Shown: piece by piece, positions 55,964 to 64,000 of the stretch | How positions within the stretch are numbered: the first letter of the stretch is position 1 | Layout of the letters: each line of letters begins with the position of its first letter | Origin: Hericium rajendrae | Taxonomy: Eukaryota; Basidiomycota; Agaricomycetes; Russulales; Hericiaceae | Reading direction: 5' to 3' | Length of the DNA: 64,000 nt | Assembly (NCBI GenBank): GCA_033439255.1 | Contig: CM065880.1 | Coordinates: forward strand, 1,736,001 to 1,800,000 | Program-made: the position numbers and the translations under genes | Notes under the pieces: model-generated | The model's input: only the letters and a program-made list of their open reading frames with translations | Database searches by the model: none | What the model was told of the DNA's origin: nothing

Positions 55964-58867
55964 ATGGCTGATTCTCCAGTAATCTTTAGGCGCACAAAGT
56001 CAAAGCCATCCCAAAGGGCTAGGGAATCTCCAGTAGAGGCTGAAAGCAAGGATGTAGAGGTCAAAGGTGACGAAGAACCCTCACCTAGTGCACTGGCTAC
56101 TAAGGTCAGGAATAAGGCTAAACAGCGCTCAAAGCCAAAGACTACGCTCAGTTTCGGGGCTGATGAAGAGGCAAGTTTCTTGTGCTTGAGCTTTCTGGTC
56201 TCGCTACTTATGTTTCGTGTGCAGGGTGGTGACGCGGAAGCCTTCAAGGTCAAGAAGTCTAGTCTTAGTCGCAAGTTAGCCCTGGGCACACACCCTGCCT
56301 CTGCAGGGTAAGTCTTATTTTAAGGGCATTCTCTATGCGTCCAATATAGCTCAATTCTGTTGATAGGAACCTTCCAACTACTCTGGACCAAGCAAGCATC
56401 TCGTCTCGGTCAAATGGCGGTCCCATCTACGATCAGGCGTACTTATCAGAGCTCAAAGCGAGTACTTCAATGTCGCGACCAACTCTCATTGGGGACATTT
56501 CATACGATGCAGACATTTCTATGGATGTGGATGCGAGTGGTGCAACAATGGTCAGCACGGTCGATCTTGGTAAAGCCTTTTGATCCAATTAACTTGCTTG
56601 ATATTAACTATCATTACCTCCAGTGGAGACAGAGATGGCCATTCCGTCACAGTCATCCGTTCTGGCTGCCAAACAAAAGAGGGAGCGTTTGCGGGAAATA
56701 GCGCCTGCCGATGAAGACTTCATATCGCTATCAGTGACCAGACGCGAGGATACATATCAAGGCCCTCACCCTGAGAGTCGTCTTGTTCGCGAGGAAGATG
56801 AATTGGGAGAGGCAGAGGAAGGTATGTTTGAGATGTTTGATGACGCAGTTGGTAATAGACTTCATTGACGGCACACTCCAGAGTTTGCGGAATATACCAG
56901 TGCGCAGGAGCGCATCGCGCTGGGGAAGAAATCTCGAAAGGCAGAGGCCGGAAAACGCAGAGGCGAGATGATAGAGCTTATTGCTGAGGCGTGAGTGCCA
57001 TCATTCCCAATCCCTTTGCATTCATACTGAGAAAATTACAGTGAAGAAGTAGATGAAGAAACTGAAGAATGGGAGCAAGAGCAACTTCGTAGGGGTGGTA
57101 TGAGATATATGGATGAAACCGAACGGATCTCTGCCAAACCCGTCTACAAACCCGCGCCAAGTTCGTCATACCCCACGCTTGCTCTGTTACGAGTTTTCTG
57201 ACACAAATTCACAGTACCCCCAATGACGGCAATACCTGCTCTCGATCCGTCTATGGCTCGGCTCACACAGTTAATGACCACTTTAACGACCTCTCACGCG
57301 CAAAATGCGGCATCTGTGGCATCTATGGCGGCGGAACATGAAAGATTGGACGAGAGAGAAAGAGAAATGCGGGAAATGATCATCAAGGCCGAAGCGAAGC
57401 GAAGCTGGTTCGCGGCTTTCAGGGAATGGGTGGAGAGCGTGGCGACATTTTTGGATGCTAAAGTAAGTTCCCTCTTCCTACCTGCAGACACATCCAGAGT
57501 GCTGACTGGCGTGAAAAGTTCCCTGAATTGGAGAAACTGGAAGACGAGCATGTATCAATTTTGAAGGAGCGGCGCGACATGATCCACAATCGCCGTCATG
57601 CTGATGACGAAGATGATCTATCGACCTTTCTTGGAACACTCCCAGTCACAGCGCATATAGAGCCAGAAGAACTCGATGAACTCGGCAGGGTCGTTCCTCG
57701 TGCTAATCCAGCAGCTGCCCGCCGCGATCGCCAATCTGCACGTGTCTCTCGTCGATTGCATCGTCGACAGAGACAGAGTCGTCCCACTCAAGAGGAAGAG
57801 GGATACTCTACTGATGCTTCATTACCACCTTCCGATGCTGCAGACTACCAGGCGGCTTTGCAAAAGCTATCTCTGAAGCGCGACAACATCTTGTCCGATG
57901 TCAAAGCTCAAGAATTCAGAGATCCGAGTTTGGGGATAGGCAAATGGTTTGCAGAGTGGAGGCAGCGATTCGGCGACAGCTACACTGGGGCATGGGGTGG
58001 TCTTGGTCTCATCGCTGCATGGGAGTTCTGGGTACGGCTTGAGATCCTTGGCTGGTCGCCATTTGAGGTCAGTTCCCGCTTATTGGTCATCTGTGCTGTA
58101 GTTGACAGACGAACAGGATTCCCGAACACTTGACAATTTTGCCTGGTTCGAGGCTTTACACGATTATTCACGACCTCGCAATCCCGAAGATGGTCCAGAG
58201 GATGAGGCGGAACCAGAACTGGGCCCAGATGGCGACCTCGTTTCGGCCATGATTTCGACCGCAGTTATTCCTCGTCTGAGTAAGATCATTCAAGGCGGGG
58301 GTTTAGATCCCTTCGCGTCCACCGACATCCGTCGTCTCATCCACTTGGCGGAAGAGATAGAAACTTCCGTCGAGAGGAGCAATCTCAAATTTCAGGTAAC
58401 CATCCGTTTGCTGCTCACACTTCCTTCCTTATGCTGACTCCGTCTTCTTCCTTTTTTTCAAGGTTTTGCTGAAGGCAGTGATTTCCACTTTTCAAGAAAT
58501 CATCGCAGAATACGAGACCACTGAGAAGCAATACCTGGCGTTGAATCAGCCTCGGTTCGATCCCGAGTCTGTGCCTGCACGTCTTCGGCTTCTTGCTCGG
58601 CAACGCAAGCTGCTCACTAATCTCTTGCGATGGCGGAAATACACTGGAGAGTTGTTCGGAATCGGAGAGTTGGTGACAAAGTTGATTGTATCTTGCATGC
58701 TGCCTATCGCCGAAAGTGGCTGGGACGTAGGTGGAGAGGACAGCATGCGCGAAGTACGTTTTACTCTAACACCCTTTGATTTACAGATTGACATGTCTGT
58801 TCAGGTTGCGGCGCTTCTGCCGGCGGAGCTCGTCCCTTCGCAACTGAGAAGGCGTTTGGGCATCTAA
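55964..58867 (+). CDS. GCFC-domain protein (PAXBP1 / GC-rich-sequence DNA-binding factor-like)
   Basis: Spliceosome-associated protein of the GCFC/PAXBP1 family (related to Ntr2-type disassembly factors). It starts MADSPVIFRRTKSK, then a charged disordered region with RNKAKQRSKPKTTLSFGAD, the short SFG motif kept across the family, and KKSSLSRKL. The mid-protein coiled coil is HERLDEREREMREMIIKAEAKR, then FREWVESVATFLDAKFPELEKLEDEH. The GCFC domain covers the C-terminal 400 residues: FRDPSLGIGKWFAEWRQRFGD, GGLGLIAAWEFWVRLEILGW, WFEALHDY, STAVIPRLSKIIQGG and, near the end, MLPIAESGW. About twelve exons and 800 residues, normal for the family. Nuclear. Confidence 0.9.
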
Positions 58868-61599
58868 ATCATATGGTCTCGACTGCAAGGACGGTTTGTA
58901 TGTAGGATTCCATTGCAATTTCAGACATCGAAAGAAGATAAGACACTATGACCGGCTGTACTCTACCTGGCAATTTCTCCCCAATGTCTGCCAAGACGAA
59001 GTCAAGAACGCCACAAAGGTAACGGTCTCCTTGATATACGCGTGTTCTTATGACTTCTGTGCTTCTTTATCTTCCTTTTCTCGGTCATGGTGCCTTTCAT
59101 CATTCGTCACGTCGTTTGCACCAGCACCCGGATCGCTCTGCCTGTACTGAGGTAACGATGCCACCAGGGCCTCGCGCCCTGTGTCTCCTCGTCGTTACCT
59201 CTGAAGCATCTCGGAAGAAAAATCTTGGAGCTTACTGACCCGCGCGCTACCCACCATCTGGGAACACCGTGCGTTGCGTGGCTCGTTCCGCTGCCAGACA
59301 ACACCTTCTATCTCGGTGATACATCATCAGCCGTATACTATACACGGTGTCCGAAGTTGAGCAGATAGCTCCGCTGTACAGTATATATGCAAGTACACTG
59401 CTTCTTGCACTGCTTCTGCTCCACGGACTGTTCCTGCACTAATATGGCAATGAGGTTCCTTACCTATGGTTTGGAAAAGTGCAACAGTCTCGGGTCGGGC
59501 AGCTACATATCACGTCGATTTCAGCAGCCGATCGTGACACATATGGCAAGTCCTGTGGTTTGTTGGATGGGCACTTTAATCAACGTAGAGTGCGTATTTA
59601 TACAAAATATAACATTTTCGAGTGGTGGATTCAAGGAGTCGGACTACAGTATGGTGATGACATGCAATGATAGCCAAAGACCTCGAGGAACAAAGCGAAA
59701 AATATTCAGCATATTTCACGTACGTACACTGCATAATCACGATTCGCATAATCCTGCCTGACACGTCGCCGCCGGTAACCTCAAGGCTCCACTAGAGGCT
59801 GATCGACGGTTCGGATGAGAATTACGAACCGAAGCATTTGTCCCCGGGCGATCAGACTTTGAAGCGCAGGACCAGTGAGCGCGCGGTGAGTCACTGTGGG
59901 TCCACTGTACTTTATGCTTAGTCCTGTGCATCTGCACTTTCATGGATCTTTATAAGAGGAGGAGACTTCGTCAAGTTGAGGCCACGATTATTTCTGACGT
60001 TGTACTCCGTGTTTGCTCACGTGAAGCTCCGAGTTTTTCAGCCGATACCTCCGCCGCGTACAGCCAAGACAATGGGATGCAGTCCCCCGGATCCCAGCCC
60101 AACTAAAGACCCAAACATGGCTTCCCCACGGGGCCGGGGCACTGCTCTTGACGTCGATCACTCCTATTGAAAACGATGTGGGGTTACAGCCCAGTGCAGT
60201 CCTTGCCGATTCAGATTTCCCCACACCGACTACCGACATTCGATCGCATATCCCGTGCTCCACACACAGCGATCACTCTAGAGCTGCGCGGTGCCTCGCA
60301 AGGGGATCTTTGAGCGTGTGCGTCTGAGCCATCTGTACCGGCAGGGCATGCGGGCTTGTTTTGACTTTTGTGACGGTGCGCGCAGAGATTTTTTTTTGAA
60401 ACACATCAGTTCACTGTGGCGTACAGGTGACATCGAATCGTCAAGTCCGAGGGTGAATGTATCGCTGAAATGCGCAGGATTTGTATTTTTTGTGTTGTTT
60501 GAAGACGACTGCCGATTGACCGGCCAGGGAAGCGACGCGTCACAGCCTGTCACAGACTCGTTTCTTGACTGCTCCTGACCGCACTCACCATTAGGCTGCG
60601 AGCTTGCAGCCAAGCGCAGAAGGTGACGTGCATACACAGGACACATCCATGAATGGCCATGAAGTCAGCTGGTGCGCGCTTTTCTGGGCGATTCTCCTTC
60701 TGGTACCCTCAGGGACCACGTTTCGTATTCTGGCTGATTGTTCGCTGACTACGCGGAGACGTCTAGGGGCTCATCTAGTCGAGATGACGACCATAGCATG
60801 ACGATCATAGACGGTCAGAAGGTCGCCGCCGGGACCTGGACGTATGACACCATACTCCGGGATGCGCGCCGTCACATAACAAAGATGTAACATTGAGTAC
60901 GATTTTTCCTTTCCTATGAGGAGCCTGAATAAGCCCCATTGCTTCTGACTTCTGATACACAACCTCGGCATTTAGGTCCGGAGGAAAGACGATATGGCGA
61001 TACGCCGTCCATCCTTGCTAAGGCCTTCTCATGCCGGGGTGTGACTGGAGGTATGGGAGAACTAGCCAACGTCCAAACCTCCTCAGTGTGCGACTGATCG
61101 ACTGTAAAGCACTTGACCTTCCCAGATTTGGCCTTTCCAAGATACGATCGCCTCCGTGCCGGGAACAGTTATCTGCCGGCCTGCGGTGAGCTTCGGCTTG
61201 TCCAAACATGACAGTCGAGGACGCGATGGGCACGTCACTGTCACTGTCCATTATCCGCGCACCTGGCTACGCTCAGCTCTGGCCCCGCTGGGGAATCTCG
61301 ATCAGAGGCAAACACGAAAGGTACACAAGGCCAGGCTTTCCTCGGGGTCATTCAATTGGAAAGTGCTCTTACTCCCGAGGGCACGCTGTGCGTAATCCTT
61401 CTTTCCTGAGAACCCCGTAGTCTTGTGAACCTCGTGCCCCCTCCCCGGTTCTTGTTATGCTGGGGTATAAAAGATGTGAACTAGTGTCTTTCATTCTCCG
61501 AGCCCGCTCATCCAGGACTCTTCGTCCATTCGATTTACGCGTATCCCTGAATCCTGCCAGTCCGCCTTTCCCATCGTTGCAACTCTAACATCCGCATCC
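58868..61599. other. Long gene-poor stretch
   Basis: 2.7 kb without a supported gene. A TTATAAGA box near 59947 is followed at 60071 by a 32-codon ATG frame that I do not trust; a non-coding transcript is possible. The last 150 bases hold the promoter of the aquaporin gene. Confidence 0.55.
61466..61473 (+). promoter_or_regulatory. TATA box of the aquaglyceroporin gene
   Basis: TATAAAAG, about 130 bases before the ATG at 61600, with a CT-rich initiator-like stretch after it (61490-61560). Confidence 0.65.
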
Positions 61600-63099
61600 A
61601 TGTCGATCCCTTTCTGGAAGCCGCTCAGGGGTTTGTCTCGCCATCCGCCTGAAAATGGCTCGACGGAGTCCGCAAAGAAGGACGAGGCGGCGCATCTCGA
61701 GAATGTCGGCGAAACTCCAGAGGAATTCGAGGCGCACCATGAGTACTTCAGCCGCTACCCGAACAACTGGTCCAAAATCAGGCGCGTCGAGCTTCCCTCA
61801 TTCTCATTTTTCGTCGTCCTGACGTTTTATCTAGATATCGCATTCGTGAACCCGCTGCCGAGTTGCTGGGAACCATGGTTCTCATCCTGTTCGGTACTGG
61901 TGTCGATTGTCAGGTCGTCCTTGGCTCCAACCCGGCTGTCGCCGCTACCCCGAAGGGTGACTATCTGTCTTTGAACTTCGGCTGGGCCTGCGGTGCGCAA
62001 CGATATAATTGGTTTCATTCTACAGAACGCTGATGGTCCTTTGAAGGTGCTGGGCTCGGTGTCTGGGTCTCCGGTGGTATCTCCGGTGGTCACATCAATC
62101 CCATTGTGAGTCCCGAGCTAGTTTTAGGCGGATGGTTCCCGCTAAGCCATTGCATAGGTTACCCTTGCTCTGGCTGTTTTTAGGGACTTCCCTTGGTACA
62201 AGGTCCCGATCTTCATGTTCGCTCAGCTCATTGGGGCGCTGGTTGCCGCTCTAATCGTCTTCGGCAATTATTTCCACGCGATCGACATCTTCGAAGGGGG
62301 GGAGGGCATTCGTACAACTCCTGGCACGGCGTCTCTGTTCTCTGTTTACTCGGTGAGCTGTCCGCGACCTCACATTGGAGATGCACGTCTCATAATTCTA
62401 TTAGCTGGCATACGTGCCGTCCGCGAACTGTTTCTTCGATGAAGTGTGTTTCCAGCGGCGCTTTCCTCAATTGAGGCCTTAGTGACATCCTATCAGTTTA
62501 TTGGTTCCATGCTTCTAGTTCTTGTCGTCTTTGCGATCACGGATAAGAGGAACGGACCTCCCGCGCCCGGTATGGTCCCCTTGGTCATCTTCATCCTCAT
62601 TCTCGGGATCGGCGCAGCATTCGGAATGCAGACTGGTAAGGAATGCTGCTTGATCACCATTGCAACAAACTGACCACATGTCGATATCAGGCTATGCCGT
62701 CAACCCCGCTCGTGACCTTGGGCCGCGTATCATGACCGCCATGGTGGGATACGGCAGAGCTGGTGGGTCGCTCCCCTGCTATACATTGCGATCGCATTGC
62801 TCACAGCCCGATCTACCTGCTAGTGTTCAACTACCGCAGCCAGTTCTGGATATGGTGCCCTATTCTTGGATCCTTCTGTGGCGGACTTGTCGGAGGGGGG
62901 CTCTACGACGCGCTCCTGTTCTTGGGCGACGAGTCCTGGATGAATCGACCGTACGTGTTCCTGTCTACAATACAGCGAGCTCCTTACCATTACCTCGACT
63001 TCCAGGAACAAGGCGGCGCGGCAGCACTTCGCGCACGCCCGCTCGGCAGAAAGACAGCGCCCGCCCGCTGGTTTCCCGCACGAGGAGGACGTTGTCTAA
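61600..63099 (+). CDS. Aquaglyceroporin (MIP family)
   Basis: Channel for glycerol/water in the plasma membrane. Nine exons (61600-61781, 61835-61992, 62047-62105, 62158-62352, 62405-62443, 62497-62635, 62691-62762, 62824-62950, 63006-63099), 354 residues. A long charged N-terminus is followed by RIREPAAELLGTMVLILFGTG (helix 1), GVWVSGGISGGHINP (first pore box), FMFAQLIGALVAALIVF, MLLVLVVFAITDKRNGPP, FILILGIGAAFGMQTG, second box GYAVNPARDLGPR (the Asp after NPAR marks a glycerol facilitator) and WIWCPILGSFCGGLVGGGLYD. The first box reads NPI instead of NPA; the codon ATT sits at an exon end. Intron 1 (61782-61834) must start GCGCGT to keep frame. The strong TATA box suggests regulated, possibly high, expression. 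Confidence 0.92.
61782..61834 (+). other. Apparent GC-AG intron with GCGCGT donor
   Basis: A 53-base intron. Joining ATC AG to A TAT CGC rebuilds NNWSKIRYRIREP, the usual fungal aquaglyceroporin sequence. The GT two bases downstream (CGC|GTCGAG) would break the frame. Confidence 0.55.
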
Positions 63100-63481
63100 A
63101 TCCCCAGAGGCAAAACAGCAACTGCTCCAAAGCAGCTATTCTTTTTCCATGGCGAACACATTTTGGGTTCCGGACTGGGTTTGAATCAATGTACTTTACT
63201 GCTGTGGGGTTTCACTGTAGCGAGAAGTACTTACTGGGTTTTTCTATATCGGTTTGGGAATGAAATGAAGGATGGGATCATTTTCTGCATTTCTTGCGAA
63301 TGCATGCGGGCAGCTGCACTGAGGGGTGCTGACGTAAGAGCACAGGACGCGGGTTCGGAGTGGCGGCGGCCTCGGCCTCGACGCAGTCTCGACGTTGAGC
63401 TGCATTGCCCTCCTCAGTTACTTTCCCCACCCTCGTGGTCTTCCACCCTGGCCTCCCCTCCGTTCCTTCCTTCTTCCCACC
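63100..63481. other. Intergenic region, promoter of the last gene
   Basis: Tandem spacing of 382 bases with C/T-rich leader-like sequence just before 63482; nothing else recognised. Confidence 0.55.
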
Positions 63482-64000
63482 ATGTCTTCCTCGCGGCGCT
63501 CGTCAGTGAGCTCCGTCGACTCCATCACTAACCAATCTACCCCGCTCATCGGACCAGCCGAACAAGACGAGCCATCCCCCACACTTGTACTCGTGCACGA
63601 TGAAGAGGCGCAGAATGAATCCTTCGATTTCCTGAGCGACGATGACCTCGAAGACGACTTCTCGACCCAGGTCGACCGCCTGAGCACATCGCCAATTCCG
63701 CTGCTCTCACCGACCCTCATTTTCCTGTACCTCCTCACGCCGTATCTCAAGCTCGGCGCCATGTTTCTACCCAGCACCAATCTCCCGCTCTCCCGCTCAG
63801 TACCTGTGCTCCTGATATTCGCGCTCTTCTCCGCAGCGGCCCGGTATATGTGGTACATGCTTGCGAAGTACATTGGCAGGGCCGATCTAGAGGAGATCGT
63901 CCTGGACGCATTCGCGCGTAGTCGATCGCATGAGCAGCGCAGATCAATTTTACGAGGGCTGGTCCGGGTGGGCAGTGGCGTATTGAGAATTTTGCTCGCC
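63482..64000 (+). CDS. Membrane protein, unknown, cut by the window end
   Basis: The ATG at 63482 starts MSSSRRSSVSSVDSITNQST, and the frame stays open for 173 codons to the last base without a stop or an obvious donor, so the gene is 3'-partial. The first 80 residues are Ser- and acid-rich (FDFLSDDDLEDDF). Two hydrophobic helices follow, LLSPTLIFLYLLTPYLKLGAM and VPVLLIFALFSAAARYMWYML, then a charged segment (ADLEEIVLDAFARSRSHEQRR). I do not recognise the family; the two-helix arrangement and Ser-rich lead suggest an endomembrane protein. Confidence 0.7.
   Translation, partial: MSSSRRSSVSSVDSITNQSTPLIGPAEQDEPSPTLVLVHDEEAQNESFDFLSDDDLEDDFSTQVDRLSTSPIPLLSPTLIFLYLLTPYLKLGAMFLPSTNLPLSRSVPVLLIFALFSAAARYMWYMLAKYIGRADLEEIVLDAFARSRSHEQRRSILRGLVRVGSGVLRILLA

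Noticed and set aside
60071-60169. 32-codon frame after a TATA-like box
   Set aside because: Too short and proline-rich, without splice continuation or conservation evidence.

Overview
The window reads as nuclear DNA of a mushroom-forming basidiomycete (Agaricomycetes). Genes are dense and mostly cut by many 45-65 base GT-AG introns. Several encoded families are typical of that group: F-box/leucine-rich proteins with acidic tails, a fungal-type Cet1 mRNA capping triphosphatase, an RGS protein with membrane segments, and basidiomycete-specific unknowns. I cannot name the species. I see no rRNA, no CRISPR array, no long retroelement and no recognisable secondary-metabolite cluster.

Layout. 0-5.4 kb: an SSF1/Peter Pan ribosome-biogenesis gene, then a gene-poor stretch with two adjacent elements bounded by inverted repeats. 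5.4-10.3 kb: an extended-SDR NAD(P) enzyme and a helical unknown protein. 10.5-17.4 kb (minus strand): V-ATPase subunit B and tubulin-folding cofactor D. Cofactor D shares a short divergent promoter with a TCP11-family gene (17.8-20.3 kb). 20.8-26.7 kb: a one-pass membrane protein, an F-box protein and an RGS-domain membrane protein. 28-31 kb: a possible tiny gene, an intron-containing tRNA-Ile(AAU), and an integrase-core-like/HTH protein beside it. 31-36.4 kb: a group of small-molecule hydrolases (cytosine-deaminase-like amidohydrolase, dienelactone hydrolase, metallo-beta-lactamase fold lactonase-like), with a roughly 95-base-arm inverted repeat between the first two. 36.5-42.6 kb: a large polytopic unknown protein, a TTAA-bounded inverted-repeat element and a second F-box gene. 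43.8-47.6 kb: a mitochondrial K+/H+ exchange-related protein, a small disordered protein and a phytanoyl-CoA-dioxygenase-like enzyme. 48-53.2 kb: a third F-box gene, a ZIP zinc transporter and the mRNA 5'-triphosphatase. 54-58.9 kb: a head-to-head pair, Rad60/Esc2-like SUMO-like-domain protein and GCFC/PAXBP1-like splicing-related protein, 124 bases apart. 58.9-61.6 kb is gene-poor. 61.6 kb to the end: an aquaglyceroporin and the first part of a membrane protein that runs off the window.

Most genes are housekeeping (ribosome assembly, vacuolar acidification, tubulin folding, mRNA capping, splicing, genome stability). They are mixed with accessory genes (F-box expansion, hydrolase group, integrase-like gene) that sit next to the non-coding repeats. 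Exon borders were read by eye from splice signals and reading frame and were checked for phase where given. The most useful oddities are three apparent GC-AG introns, a reading-frame break in the amidohydrolase gene, a 32-base intron or indel in the SDR gene, an NPI instead of NPA box in the aquaporin, and four inverted-repeat structures without coding explanation.
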